A DNA stretch of 64,000 nt from Deltaproteobacteria bacterium (lineage in GTDB: Bacteria > Desulfobacterota > GWC2-55-46). The stretch is from assembly GCA_016218105.1 (NCBI GenBank), contig JACRET010000068.1:1-64000 (forward strand), read 5' to 3'. This document shows, piece by piece, positions 47,012 through 56,159 of the stretch. The translations under genes and the position numbers were made by a program. The notes under the pieces are model-generated. The model saw only the letters and a program-made list of their open reading frames with translations. It was not told the origin of the DNA and made no database searches. Within the stretch, counting starts at the first letter, position 1. Every line of letters starts with the position of its first letter.

Positions 47012-48628
47012 CTAGGCCTCTCCTGCTGCCTCAGCCTTTTTGATCGTCCTTATCGAAAGCCCTATTTTATTGTCCTCCGGATCGACGTTTAACACCTCAA
47101 CCTCGACCATATCCCCAGTACTGATATCCGAGCCCTTCTTCTTTCCGCGGCTCAGTTCCGACACATGGACAAGCCCCTCAAGACCGGGTTCGATCTCAAC
47201 GAACGCGCCGAAGTCGGCGACGCTTGTGACCCTTCCCTCTATGATCATCCCGGGCTTGTAGCGGTCTTCAACGCCCTCCCAGGGATTCCTCTCCAGAAGT
47301 TTCGTGGAAAGAGAGAAACGCTTGTTGGCGCTGTCGATATTAAGGACTACTGCCTCAACTTCCTGCCCCTTTTTGTAAAGCTCGGAGGGGTGCTTTATCT
47401 TTTTCCAGGTAAGGTCTGAGACGTGCACAAGGCCGTCTATCCCTTCCTCTATGCCTATGAACATCCCGAAATCGGTTATGTTCTTGACTGTGCCTGTTAC
47501 CCTGGAGCCCTTCGGGTACTTCTTTTCCGCGTCGATCCACGGGTTTGGCTCGATCTGCTTAAGCCCCAGGGATATCCTCTTGCTGGCCGGGTCGATATCA
47601 AGCACCATTACCTCGACATGGTCGCCGACCTTGAGCTTCTGCGACGGATGCTTAAGCTTTGTCCAGGACATCTCCGAGATGTGTATAAGCCCTTCAAGTC
47701 CGGCCTCCACCTCTATAAAAGCCCCGTAATCCGTGATATTCACTACATTACCCGAGACCTTAGCGCCAACCGGGTACTTGTCCTTTACCGTAAGCCAGGG
47801 GTCTTCCTTGGTCTGCTTGAGGCCCAGGGAGATCTTACCGTCCTCTTTGTTGTACTTAAGGACCTTTACGTTGACCTTGTCGCCGATCTTCAAGACCTGG
47901 GACGGGTGAGTGACCTTGCCCCAGGAAAGGTCGGTGAGGTGAATAAGGCCGTCTATGCCGCCGAGATCGATGAACGCGCCGTAGTCGGTTATGTTCTTGA
48001 CGAGACCCTCGATCACGCTGCCTTCCTGGATATTCTCAAGGGTAGTCTTTTTAAGGACTTCCCTCTCCTCTTCCAGCAGTACTCTCCTCGATACAATTAC
48101 GTTATTCTTACGCCTGTTGTGCTTAAGGACCCTGAACTGGAATGTCTGCCCAACAAGCTTGTCCGGGTTTCTGACAGGCTTGAGATCCACCTGAGAGCCA
48201 GGCAGGAATGCCGTAATACCGTTAACATCCACATAAAACCCGCCCTTGATCCTCTGGGTAACAACCCCGTCTACCGGCGTGCCTTTTTCGTAAGAATCGA
48301 TTATATCGTCCCATACCTGCAGCTGGTCGGCCTTTGCCTTGGACAGGACTATATAGCCGTTGTCGTCTTCGCGCCTCTCTAATAGCACCGAAATGTCATC
48401 ACCTACTTTTACGGTAGGCTTTCCATCCTTATCTAAAAATTCCCTTAACGGCACCTGGCCCTCGGACTTATAGCCGATATCAACCATTACCGCGTCCTGT
48501 GTAATCTGGACGATCTTCCCCTTGATGATGTCGCCGTCCTGGAGTTCCTTTATCTCGGATTCAAAAAGCTCCTCAAAGTCCGTCTTGGCAACATCACCTG
48601 CATGAGATTTTTCCTCTCTCCCTATCAT
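47012..48628 (-). CDS. rpsA: 30S ribosomal protein S1
   Basis: Protein of 538 aa with six S1 RNA-binding repeats. The first two (about 35-105, 120-185) bind the ribosome; repeats 3-6 show the regular pattern G-x-V-x-x-ITDYGAFID/VEIEPGLEGLVHVSEL. It recruits mRNAs to the 30S subunit. A GGGGAGG Shine-Dalgarno lies before the ATG. The short gap to ispH contains an inverted repeat CTATGA/TCATAG (48656-48661, 48674-48679) with a TATGAT inside its upstream arm, which may be a leader hairpin or promoter piece; S1 genes are often autoregulated, but evidence here is weak. Confidence 0.95.
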   Translation of the reverse strand: MIGREEKSHAGDVAKTDFEELFESEIKELQDGDIIKGKIVQITQDAVMVDIGYKSEGQVPLREFLDKDGKPTVKVGDDISVLLERREDDNGYIVLSKAKADQLQVWDDIIDSYEKGTPVDGVVTQRIKGGFYVDVNGITAFLPGSQVDLKPVRNPDKLVGQTFQFRVLKHNRRKNNVIVSRRVLLEEEREVLKKTTLENIQEGSVIEGLVKNITDYGAFIDLGGIDGLIHLTDLSWGKVTHPSQVLKIGDKVNVKVLKYNKEDGKISLGLKQTKEDPWLTVKDKYPVGAKVSGNVVNITDYGAFIEVEAGLEGLIHISEMSWTKLKHPSQKLKVGDHVEVMVLDIDPASKRISLGLKQIEPNPWIDAEKKYPKGSRVTGTVKNITDFGMFIGIEEGIDGLVHVSDLTWKKIKHPSELYKKGQEVEAVVLNIDSANKRFSLSTKLLERNPWEGVEDRYKPGMIIEGRVTSVADFGAFVEIEPGLEGLVHVSELSRGKKKGSDISTGDMVEVEVLNVDPEDNKIGLSIRTIKKAEAAGEA

Positions 48629-48697
48629 TAAATGCTAATCCTCCCCTGTCATTTTCTATGAAATAAAACAATATCATAGCGTGTTTCAAAGTGCAAA

Positions 48698-49540
48698 TCA
48701 TTTCGACTCGAGCGCCTTGAGGCGCTCTACAACGTCGTTAATGACCCAGTCGGGTGTCGATGCCCCTGAAGTCACTCCGACCCTGGAGGCCCCTCTAAAC
48801 CACTCCGGGGCTAATTCATCAGCAACCTCAATATGATAAGTGCGGGGTTGTATCCCCCTGCAAATCTCGGCGAGCCTTCTGGTATTTGCGCTGTTCCTGC
48901 CGCCTACGATCACCATGCAGTCGACCATCTCAGCCAATTCGCCGCTCTCTTTCTGCCTTATAGATGTAGCGTTACAAATCGTATTAAAAACCTTTAATTC
49001 CGAAGCCTTATTTAAACAAAAACTAACAACGGCCTCCAGCTTTTCCATCGGCAGGGTCGTTTGGGCTATTATCCCTATCTTTTTCTTTCTCGGAAGGTCT
49101 TGAAGCCCTTCGGGAGAGTCGGCGATCCTTATCTCAGCCGAGCCGTAGCTGATAAGCCCCTTGACCTCCGGGTGGTCCTTCTCCCCTACGACAACAACCG
49201 AATATCCCTCGTCGCTTAAGTGCGATACAAGGTCCTGGGCCTTCTTTACGAAAGGGCACGTCGCGTCTATCACATTAAGCCCCTTTTCTTTAGCGGCCCT
49301 GAGCTCATCGAGCTTCGCCCCATGAGACCTTATGATAATAGTGCCCTGCGTGATCTCGTCTATCCCTTTTTTGGCAAAGATATGAGACTCTTCCAGCTTT
49401 TTTACGACTTGAGGATTATGGATTATCGGGCCGAGGGTGTAGATAGCTCCCTGGGTTTCGGATGCGCATTTATTAGCTAGGTTGATGGCCCTTTTAACTC
49501 CAAAGCAGAAACCTGACGACTTTGCTACAAATATCTCCAA
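48698..49540 (-). CDS. ispH: 4-hydroxy-3-methylbut-2-enyl diphosphate reductase IspH
   Basis: Last enzyme of the MEP isoprenoid pathway, an iron-sulphur protein making IPP and DMAPP. The three cluster cysteines are visible: SSGFCFGVKRAI (C12), DATCPFVKKA (near 95) and NTICNATSIRQ (near 190). The catalytic ATCP and SGAST motifs are also present. 280 aa is typical. It stands between cmk and rpsA, an order seen in many diderm bacteria, where ispH is sometimes fused to rpsA; here they are separate. Confidence 0.95.
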   Translation of the reverse strand: MEIFVAKSSGFCFGVKRAINLANKCASETQGAIYTLGPIIHNPQVVKKLEESHIFAKKGIDEITQGTIIIRSHGAKLDELRAAKEKGLNVIDATCPFVKKAQDLVSHLSDEGYSVVVVGEKDHPEVKGLISYGSAEIRIADSPEGLQDLPRKKKIGIIAQTTLPMEKLEAVVSFCLNKASELKVFNTICNATSIRQKESGELAEMVDCMVIVGGRNSANTRRLAEICRGIQPRTYHIEVADELAPEWFRGASRVGVTSGASTPDWVINDVVERLKALESK

Positions 49541-49560
49541 ATTAACTGAACCTTCCTCAA

Positions 49561-50241
49561 TTATTTACCTTCTTTTATAAAGCCCGCCTTCTCGACTTCA
49601 TCGAGGGCTTTTTGCACCACTTCTTCGATTGTAAGCCCGCCGGTGTCGATGTATACGGCGTCATCGGCCTTTTTTAAAGGAGAATTTTTTCTCTCGGAAT
49701 CTCTCTTGTCCCTCTCCTGTATCTCGGCGCTTACCGCCTCTTTCGTGTCTTTCGCCTTTCCCTCTATCTCCAGGTGCCTTCTTTGGGCCCTTACCTCATG
49801 GGAGGCGTCGAGGAAAAATTTCATATCGGCATCCGGGAAGACTACCGTGCCTATGTCCCTCCCCTCCATCACGACGCCGCCGCGCTCTCCAAGCGTCCTC
49901 TGGAACTTTACAAGAAGCTCCCTGACAGGCCTTTTCGCGGAAGAAACGGAGGCGAGAGTGCCTGCCCTCTGGGTGCGGATATCTTTAGAATAATCCTTAC
50001 GGTCTATGATTATATTTCCTGACGCGTCATCGAAGCCCAGATCCACCGTCTTGCAGAAGCCCTCAAGGGCCTCCTCGTCTGCTACATTTACCCCGGCTTC
50101 ATCCGCCGCCAAAGCCAGCGCCCTGTACATCGCGCCGGTATTTATATATTTAAGATTGAGCCTCTCGGCCAGCAGCCTGCTGACGGTCGTCTTGCCTACC
50201 CCGCTCGGGCCGTCCAGCGCGATCACCAGGCCCCTCTTCAT
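49561..50241 (-). CDS. cmk: Cytidylate kinase
   Basis: Phosphorylates CMP and dCMP with ATP. Walker A is GPSGVGKTTVSRLL (residues 11-24), followed by the conserved KYINTGAMYRALAL and the CMP-binding GGVVMEGRDIGTVVFPDAD and RAQRR. 226 aa is normal. Its ATG overlaps the aroA stop by 4 nt (ATGA), so it is probably translated with aroA; aroA-cmk-rpsA linkage is widespread. Confidence 0.95.
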   Translation of the reverse strand: MKRGLVIALDGPSGVGKTTVSRLLAERLNLKYINTGAMYRALALAADEAGVNVADEEALEGFCKTVDLGFDDASGNIIIDRKDYSKDIRTQRAGTLASVSSAKRPVRELLVKFQRTLGERGGVVMEGRDIGTVVFPDADMKFFLDASHEVRAQRRHLEIEGKAKDTKEAVSAEIQERDKRDSERKNSPLKKADDAVYIDTGGLTIEEVVQKALDEVEKAGFIKEGK

Positions 50242-51563
50242 ATGACCTTGACCTTTTCCAGATAATCAAAAAAACCTGGGAAGGAAACGTCAACAGAAGC
50301 CGCGCCGTCTATCTCTATGCCCCTCTTCGACCTTAACGCGGACATAGCCATGGACATGGCTATCCTGTGGTCACCGTGGCTCTCGATAGAGCCGCCTTCG
50401 ATTTCGCCGGTTCCTCTGCCTTCGATTGCTATGCCGTCATCTTTTTCCCTGTTCACAATGCCTACCCTTAACAGCGAATCGGCCATAACGGCGATCCTGT
50501 CGCTCTCCTTGACCCTCAGTTCGCGCGCCCCGCTGATAGTGGTTATGCCTTCCGCGAAAGCCGCCGCGACGCAGATGATGGGAAACTCATCTATAGCCGG
50601 GAGCAGCTCTTCACCGCTGATGTCCGCCGCATTGAGTTTAGAGCTCCTTACCAGTATGTCGGCTACCGGCTCGCCTGACTCCTCTCTCTGGTTTATCACC
50701 TCAAGAGACCCGCCCATCTTTTTTAGAATTTCTATTATGCCGGTCCGCGTGGGGTTGGTGCCGACGCCTTTAATAAGAAGCTCTGATGAGGGGGCTATCA
50801 TCGCGCCGACCATGAAAAAAGCCGCCGAGGAAATATCCCCGGGTACTTTCATTTTACACCCGTTTAACGCTTTTGTCGACCTTACGCGGATGGAATTTTT
50901 CTCGATTTTTATATCAGCCCCGAAGAGCTTCAGCATCCTCTCGGTGTGGTCTCTCGACTTCTCCGGCTCCTCGATGACGGTCTCGCCGTCAGCGTATATT
51001 CCAGCCATCAGAAGGGCTGATTTAAGCTGGGCGGAAGCCACCGGGGTCTTGTAATCGATGCCTTTGAGCTTTCGCCCGGATATCGCGAGCGGAAGGTTGC
51101 TACCGCCGTTTCTCCCCGCTATAACAGCTCCCATCCTCGTTAACGGCTCGACGACGCGCTTCATCGGGCGCTGCCTTAAAGAAGCGTCCCCCGTGATGAC
51201 CGAGAAGAACGGCTGCGCCGAAAGAAGCCCGGTAAGTATCCTTGTCGTGGTGCCCGAGTTCCCGGCGTCTATCACATCGCCGGGCTCTTTCAGTCCGTTT
51301 ATGCCTCTGCCTTTTATGATAAGGCTGTGCCTATCCTTTAAATGCTCGATATCTACGCCCATCGCCCTGAAGGCGCCTATGGTGCTCAGGTTATCCTCGC
51401 CCTCAAGAAAACCTGCCACCTCAGTTATGCCGTCAGCTATAGAGCCGAACATCACGGACCTGTGCGAGATGGATTTATCCCCGGGTACAGTTATCTCGCC
51501 CTTAAGGCCTTTAGCGGGAAGGACCGTAACAGAGCCGCCGAATATGTTTTTCTTATTTTCCAT
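50238..51563 (-). CDS. aroA: 3-phosphoshikimate 1-carboxyvinyltransferase (EPSP synthase)
   Basis: Sixth step of the shikimate pathway. Family motifs: VPGDKSISHRSVMFG (about 27-41), DAGNSGTTTRILTG (about 101-114), SQLKSALLMAG-like region (180s), EEPEKSRDHTERML, and EITTISGARELRVKESDRI near 350 followed by ESHGDHRIAMS. The GNSGTT form resembles class II enzymes more than the GNAGTA of class I; this class call is by motif only. 441 aa. It is preceded by tyrA with a 39-bp gap. Confidence 0.95.
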   Translation of the reverse strand: MENKKNIFGGSVTVLPAKGLKGEITVPGDKSISHRSVMFGSIADGITEVAGFLEGEDNLSTIGAFRAMGVDIEHLKDRHSLIIKGRGINGLKEPGDVIDAGNSGTTTRILTGLLSAQPFFSVITGDASLRQRPMKRVVEPLTRMGAVIAGRNGGSNLPLAISGRKLKGIDYKTPVASAQLKSALLMAGIYADGETVIEEPEKSRDHTERMLKLFGADIKIEKNSIRVRSTKALNGCKMKVPGDISSAAFFMVGAMIAPSSELLIKGVGTNPTRTGIIEILKKMGGSLEVINQREESGEPVADILVRSSKLNAADISGEELLPAIDEFPIICVAAAFAEGITTISGARELRVKESDRIAVMADSLLRVGIVNREKDDGIAIEGRGTGEIEGGSIESHGDHRIAMSMAMSALRSKRGIEIDGAASVDVSFPGFFDYLEKVKVI

Positions 51564-51602
51564 TTATAGCCTGTCGATAGGCCCCGTGCTTGAACAGGGC
51601 AA

Positions 51603-52517
51603 TCATTTATGCTCGGAAAGCTTGCCGGTCTTGCTTACAAGAGAATCCCTTATATTCTTTGCCCGCTCAAAGTCTTTCTTCAGCCCGGCAATTTCATTTT
51701 TATCAATGAGTCTTTTAAGCCCCTCAAGCCTTTTCTGAAAATCCTCTATGGTCTTAAGTATCGCCTCTCTGTTCATGGCGCATATATCCGACCACATCTC
51801 GGGGGAACTCGATGCTATCCTGGTAAAATCCTTAAAACCTCCGGCTGAATAGCTTAGCGCGTCCACCCCTGCCTTCTCCATGTCGCCAACCGTATTTACG
51901 AGCGAGTAGGCTATCATATGAGGAAGATGGCTTACCGCCGCCAGTATCCTGTCGTGTGCCAGAGCGTCCATGACCACCACGTTCGACCCGGCCTCTTCCC
52001 ATACAGCCTTGACTATTTCAAGTGCCTTGCGGTCTGTTTTTTCGGTAGGGGTGAGAATGCATTTACGGCCGGTGAAAAGATCGGGGAAGGCCGCCTCAAC
52101 GCCGGAATGTTCCGTCCCGGCTATCGGATGTCCCGGAACGAAATGCACGCCTTCCGGGACAACAGGCACGGTCTCGTCTATGACAGCTTTTTTTACCGAC
52201 CCCACGTCGGTTACGATCGCGCCTTTCTTCAGATGAGGCGCCGCCTTTCTGACAGCCTCGCCGATCTTGAGTACCGGGACGGCTATAAGGATAAAATCGG
52301 CGTCCTTGACGCCCTCGCCTATATCCTGCGTGAAGGAGTCGATAACGCCCAGCCTCTTTGCGGCCTCAAGGTTGGGAAGCCCCCTGCCTACGCCGGTTAT
52401 ATACCCTGCGAGCCCCTTTCTGCGAAGCGCCATAGCGAGGGAGCCGCCGATAAGACCTACACCGATTATAGCTATTTTGTTAAAATAAAAGGCACCTGCC
52501 ATGCGGTTGTCAACCAA
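51603..52517 (-). CDS. tyrA: Prephenate dehydrogenase
   Basis: NAD(P)-dependent oxidation and decarboxylation of prephenate to 4-hydroxyphenylpyruvate for tyrosine. Rossmann motif AIIGVGLIGGSLA near residues 14-26; conserved VKKAVID, FVPGHPIAGTEHSGVEAA and HDRILAAVSHLPHMIAY. No chorismate mutase or ACT domain is fused (304 aa). The longest frame begins with TTG at 52517; an ATG at 52502 is equally possible and neither has a good Shine-Dalgarno. The 142-bp gap before it holds no clear signal. Confidence 0.93.
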   Translation of the reverse strand: MVDNRMAGAFYFNKIAIIGVGLIGGSLAMALRRKGLAGYITGVGRGLPNLEAAKRLGVIDSFTQDIGEGVKDADFILIAVPVLKIGEAVRKAAPHLKKGAIVTDVGSVKKAVIDETVPVVPEGVHFVPGHPIAGTEHSGVEAAFPDLFTGRKCILTPTEKTDRKALEIVKAVWEEAGSNVVVMDALAHDRILAAVSHLPHMIAYSLVNTVGDMEKAGVDALSYSAGGFKDFTRIASSSPEMWSDICAMNREAILKTIEDFQKRLEGLKRLIDKNEIAGLKKDFERAKNIRDSLVSKTGKLSEHK

Positions 52518-52659
52518 AACTGGATTCCTGGAATTTTAATGCGGACAAAACTGCCTTAAACGGGCATAACCTTAAAATAAACGTCCCCTCAGAGCCTCCG
52601 GGGCATCAAAGGAGCCTGAATGCTTAAAGCTCCAGGGGGCTGAACCATCAGTGTGAAAC

Positions 52660-53673
52660 TTACAGCGTCCTGCCGACTGATATGGCAACCTTCTTCATCT
52701 CTTCCATAAGGATGGCGAACTTGCTTGGCTTTAAGGACTGGGCGCCGTCGCAAAGCGCGTTCTCCGGGTCGGGATGCACCTCTATCATGAGCCCGTCGGC
52801 CCCGACGGCTATCGCCGCCTTGGCAAGGGGAGCCACAAGGTTCCATCTGCCGACGGCATGGCTCGGATCGATGAAAATAGGGAGATGAGTCTCTTCTTTG
52901 AGCACCGGGACGGCGCTTAAATCAAGCGTGTTGCGGGTAGCGGTCTCGAAGGTGCGTATGCCGCGCTCGCAAAGTATTATATTGCCATTCCCCTGCGCCG
53001 CGATGTATTCCGCCGACATGAGGAACTCTTTTATCGTAGCCGACAACCCCCTCTTTAAAAGCACCGGTTTTTTAGCCTTGCCGACTTCTGTAAGGAGCCT
53101 GAAGTTCTGCATGTTGCGGGCGCCTATCTGGATTATGTCCACGTACTCGCAGATGACTTCCGTGTCCCTTGGATCCATAAGTTCGCTTATTATCGGCAGC
53201 CCAGTGGCCTTCTTCGCCTCCGCCAGGAGCTTAAGCCCTTCCACGCCAAGTCCTTGAAAGTCATAAGGCGAGGTACGCGGCTTGAAGGCTCCGCCCCTTA
53301 AAATGCTCGCTCCCGCCGCCTGAACCTTTTTCGCGCAGTCTATCAGGGAATCTTTGCTCTCTACGCTGCATGGCCCGGCTATGACCTGTATGGCGGTGTC
53401 ACCTATACATACCCCCTGAAGGTCTATTACCGTTCCCTCTTTGCTGAATTCCCTGCTTACGAGCTTATAGGGCTTAAGGATCGGCATCACGTTCTCAACG
53501 CCCGGAAGCGCTTCAAGGGATATCTGCGAGAGCAGGGTCTCGTCTCCTATCGCGCCTATTATAGTCCGTTCCTTGCCTTTTGATATATGTACCGCCAGAC
53601 CGGTGGATTTTATCTTTTCCACCACATGGTCGATCACTTCCTGAGTGGCGTCTCTTTTCAGTACGATTATCAT
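52660..53673 (-). CDS. aroF: 3-deoxy-7-phosphoheptulonate synthase, type I-beta
   Basis: First step of aromatic synthesis, condensing PEP and erythrose 4-phosphate. The N-terminal ferredoxin-like domain (about residues 1-70, IIVLKRDATQEVIDHV) is the regulatory part of the Thermotoga-like I-beta type, where it binds Tyr or Phe. The barrel follows with AGPCSVES, GGAFKPRTSPYDFQGLG, QIGARNMQNF, LLKRGLSATIKEF and IDPSHAVGR. The longest frame starts at 53712, but the ATG at 53673 has GGGGGGAGA 6 nt upstream and matches family starts, so I chose it (338 codons with stop). Confidence 0.94.
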   Translation of the reverse strand: MIIVLKRDATQEVIDHVVEKIKSTGLAVHISKGKERTIIGAIGDETLLSQISLEALPGVENVMPILKPYKLVSREFSKEGTVIDLQGVCIGDTAIQVIAGPCSVESKDSLIDCAKKVQAAGASILRGGAFKPRTSPYDFQGLGVEGLKLLAEAKKATGLPIISELMDPRDTEVICEYVDIIQIGARNMQNFRLLTEVGKAKKPVLLKRGLSATIKEFLMSAEYIAAQGNGNIILCERGIRTFETATRNTLDLSAVPVLKEETHLPIFIDPSHAVGRWNLVAPLAKAAIAVGADGLMIEVHPDPENALCDGAQSLKPSKFAILMEEMKKVAISVGRTL

Positions 53674-53711
53674 AAAATCTCCCCCCATATTTTTGGATTG
53701 CGAGATTGACA

Positions 53712-54821
53712 TTACCTTACGATTTCAGAAAATGTCTTCACGAATCTTTCGTTCTCTTCGGGCAGCCCTACGGTCACCCTTATATATTCAGGCAGGTTAT
53801 AGCTGGCCATAGGCCTCACTATCACGCCCTTTTTAAGGAGCGCGTCGTATGTACCCCTGCCGTCACCGACTTTTACCAGGAAAAAATTCGCCTCGGTCTT
53901 GACGCATTCAAATCCGAGTCTGCCGATTTCCTTATACAAATACTTAAGCCCGGCTATGGTGTTGTCCCTTGTCTTTTTAAGGTGCGCCCTGTCATCGAGC
54001 GCCGCCATGGCCGCTGCCTGGGCCAGCGAATTCACGTTGAAGGGCTGGCGCACCCTGTTTAAATAGCCTACAAGGCCGGGGTGGGCTATGCCGTAACCTA
54101 TACGGAGACCGGCAAGGCCGTATATCTTTGAGAATGTCCTTAAGATGACTACCGGTCTGCCGCTCTTAACATAGGGCATGGTATCCGGGTACTCCCTGCT
54201 CCTTACGAACTCGTAGTAAGCTTCATCCACGCAGACTATGACGTCTTTTGGAACGCTTTTCATGAAGCGGTCGAACTCTTTTTGAGTGACTATCGTGCCC
54301 GTGGGATTATTGGGATTCGCGATGAAAATAATACGCGTCTTTTTATTTATGTATCCGGACATGGCCTTCAGGTCATGCCTCATCTCAATAAGCGGCACGA
54401 GCGTTGCTTTTGCGCCGACCGTCTTGACTACTATGGGATAGACCGCGAACGACGGGTCGGCCATAAGCGCCTCGTCGCCTTTGGTAAGAAAGGCCCTTAT
54501 AAGAAGCTCAATTATCTCATTGGAGCCGTTCCCAAAAATAAGCATCGATTGGTCCACGCCAAGCGCCTTGGCGAGCTTTTCCTTCAGATAAAAGCATGAG
54601 CCGTCAGGATACCTGTGAAGGCCGCTGAGGCATTTGGACACCGCGCCCAGAGCCTTTTTCGATGGGCCGAGCGGGTTTTCGTTTGACGCAAGCTTAATAG
54701 ACCCCGTTATCCCCAGCTCCCTCTCAAGCTCCTCAATGGGCTTACCCGGAGGATACGGGATGATGGATTCGATATTCCTGGATACCTTGAGCTTCAGAGG
54801 CTTGATTTTCGCGCGAGTCAT
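53712..54821 (-). CDS. hisC: Histidinol-phosphate/aromatic aminotransferase HisC
   Basis: PLP-dependent class I/II aminotransferase of 369 aa. The PLP lysine lies in RTFSKIYGLAGLRIGYG (near 235); ANPNNPTGTIV, VCVDEAYYEF and GNGSNEIIELLIRAF are conserved HisC features. In an aromatic cluster, next to pheA and tyrA, it is likely to transaminate phenylpyruvate and hydroxyphenylpyruvate, and it may also serve histidine synthesis. Both substrates are common for this family; the sequence alone does not decide. Confidence 0.91.
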   Translation of the reverse strand: MTRAKIKPLKLKVSRNIESIIPYPPGKPIEELERELGITGSIKLASNENPLGPSKKALGAVSKCLSGLHRYPDGSCFYLKEKLAKALGVDQSMLIFGNGSNEIIELLIRAFLTKGDEALMADPSFAVYPIVVKTVGAKATLVPLIEMRHDLKAMSGYINKKTRIIFIANPNNPTGTIVTQKEFDRFMKSVPKDVIVCVDEAYYEFVRSREYPDTMPYVKSGRPVVILRTFSKIYGLAGLRIGYGIAHPGLVGYLNRVRQPFNVNSLAQAAAMAALDDRAHLKKTRDNTIAGLKYLYKEIGRLGFECVKTEANFFLVKVGDGRGTYDALLKKGVIVRPMASYNLPEYIRVTVGLPEENERFVKTFSEIVR

Positions 54822-54856
54822 GAGAGATAGACCTTATAGTATTATTTTAATCGGGT

Positions 54857-54900
54857 GCTCGGCGAATTCCCGCCCTTTTAAGGGCGGGTCAGAGCCGAGC
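54857..54900. repeat. Nested palindrome in the hisC-pheA gap
   Basis: Outer arms GCTCGGC (54857-54863) and GCCGAGC (54894-54900) enclose an inner perfect 20-bp palindrome, CCCGCCCTTTTAAGGGCGGG (54869-54888). No T run follows on the minus strand, so it is not a plain terminator; it could be an mRNA-stabilising or REP-like hairpin or an attenuator. Confidence 0.8.
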
Positions 54901-54931
54901 AATAAAAATGGAAAAAGTACCTCCCGACAAT

Positions 54932-54951
54932 CCCCGCCATTTATGGCGGGG
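54932..54951. repeat. Second GC-rich palindrome in the hisC-pheA gap
   Basis: CCCCGCCAT-TT-ATGGCGGGG, a perfect 9-bp stem, 13 bp before the end of pheA. It shares the CCCCGC/GCGGGG core with the hairpins at 22975, 23036 and 57183, suggesting one loose family of palindromes spread through intergenic DNA. Confidence 0.8.
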
Positions 54952-54964
54952 TAATTGAATTATT

Positions 54965-56053
54965 TCAGTACTGGGATTTGGCGTATGAGCCAAGCACCTT
55001 CAGGAACGAACAATTTCCCTCAAGCTCACCGACAGCCGCTTTTACGCCTTCATCGGTAATATGTCCGTCCATATCGACAAAAAACACATATTCCCAGGCC
55101 TTTGTCTTAAGCGGCCTGGATTCTATCTTGGTAAGATTTATGTTCCTCGCGGCGAACGGCTTAAGCATTGTATAAAGCGCGCCCGGCGCGTCCTTTATCG
55201 CGAACATGACCGATGTCTTGTCAGAGCCTGTCTTCTTGCTTGAGTTTTTACCTATAACGAGGAAGCGCGTAAAATTATTCGCGTTGTCCTCTATGTTTTT
55301 CTCAATCACCCTCAGGTCATACAGGCTTGCCGCCGCGATAGACGCGACCGCCGCGGTACCGGTATCCTCGGATGCCATCTGCGCCGCCATGGCGGTCGAT
55401 GAGACATCGAAGACAAGGGCGTTGGGGAGATTGTTTTTTATCCAGAACTTGCACTGCGCCAACGCATGCGGATGTGAGCATACCTTTGCTATATCGGACG
55501 CCTTCCCTGTTTTATTAAGGAGCGCCAATGATATCTCAAGCATCACTTCGGAAGAGATCTTGAGGGATGATTGAACGAACATGTCGAGCGTGTGGCTTAC
55601 GACCCCTTCGGTCGTGTTCTCAATAGGCACCACCCCGAAGTCAGCCCTGCCCTTCTCAACGTCGTCAAAAACGTCCGCTATGTCTTTCTTCGGGATGAAC
55701 TCGCCGGACAGGCCGAAGTGCTGCATGCAGGCTTGATGCGTAAATGTCGCAACCGGCCCGAGGAACGCTATCTTTATAGGCTTCTCAAGCGAAAGCGAGG
55801 CGCTCATTATTTCCCTGAAAACATTTCTAAGCGCCAGTGTCGGGAACGGCCCCGTATTGTTCTCGGAAAGCCTCCTTAAGACCTCCCTTTCCCTTTCGGG
55901 GGCATAGAACTCCCGCTGCTCACGGGACTTGATCTTTCCGACCTCGATAACGAACCCTGCCCTCTTGTTGAGAAGGTTTAATATCCCGAGGTCTGTTTCG
56001 TCTATCTTTGACCGGAGTTCCTCTAGTGGTGTAGGTGTGGGTTTATTGTCCAT
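54965..56053 (-). CDS. pheA: Chorismate mutase / prephenate dehydratase (P-protein)
   Basis: Bifunctional enzyme of 362 aa for phenylalanine synthesis. Residues 5-90 are an AroQ-type chorismate mutase (LEELRSKIDETDLGILNLLNKR). About 95-270 is the prephenate dehydratase domain (IAFLGPVATFTHQA, VVPIENTTEGVV, and NFTRFLVIG with the catalytic Thr). About 280-355 is an ACT domain (VMFAIKDAPGALYTML, ESRPLKTKAWEYVFFVD) for Phe feedback. It probably begins the aromatic gene cluster; the 106-bp AT-rich gap to accA has only a weak promoter-like pattern. Confidence 0.95.
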   Translation of the reverse strand: MDNKPTPTPLEELRSKIDETDLGILNLLNKRAGFVIEVGKIKSREQREFYAPEREREVLRRLSENNTGPFPTLALRNVFREIMSASLSLEKPIKIAFLGPVATFTHQACMQHFGLSGEFIPKKDIADVFDDVEKGRADFGVVPIENTTEGVVSHTLDMFVQSSLKISSEVMLEISLALLNKTGKASDIAKVCSHPHALAQCKFWIKNNLPNALVFDVSSTAMAAQMASEDTGTAAVASIAAASLYDLRVIEKNIEDNANNFTRFLVIGKNSSKKTGSDKTSVMFAIKDAPGALYTMLKPFAARNINLTKIESRPLKTKAWEYVFFVDMDGHITDEGVKAAVGELEGNCSFLKVLGSYAKSQY

Positions 56054-56159
56054 TTGGCACGATTTCTTTTTAGAATTAAAGAGATAGATTAAGTTATTCT
56101 TTTAAAAAAATCAATAGATTATTTGAACTGAGGCTCTCAGCCGCTTACTGGCCAGTACA

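Noticed and set aside
47423..48382. 319-codon plus-strand frame antisense to rpsA
   Set aside because: It mirrors the repetitive codon pattern of the S1 repeats, has no recognisable domain and opposes a certain gene.
48656..48710. Promoter for rpsA (TATGAT box)
   Set aside because: No acceptable -35 at 16-18 bp; only a small inverted repeat is noted in the rpsA entry.
50317..51738. Two plus-strand frames of about 230-245 codons over aroA
   Set aside because: Complement of aroA codons; Ser/Pro/Ile-rich composition typical of antisense frames in this genome.
51918..52559. 213-codon plus-strand frame over tyrA
   Set aside because: Antisense to a well-supported enzyme gene and without any recognisable feature.
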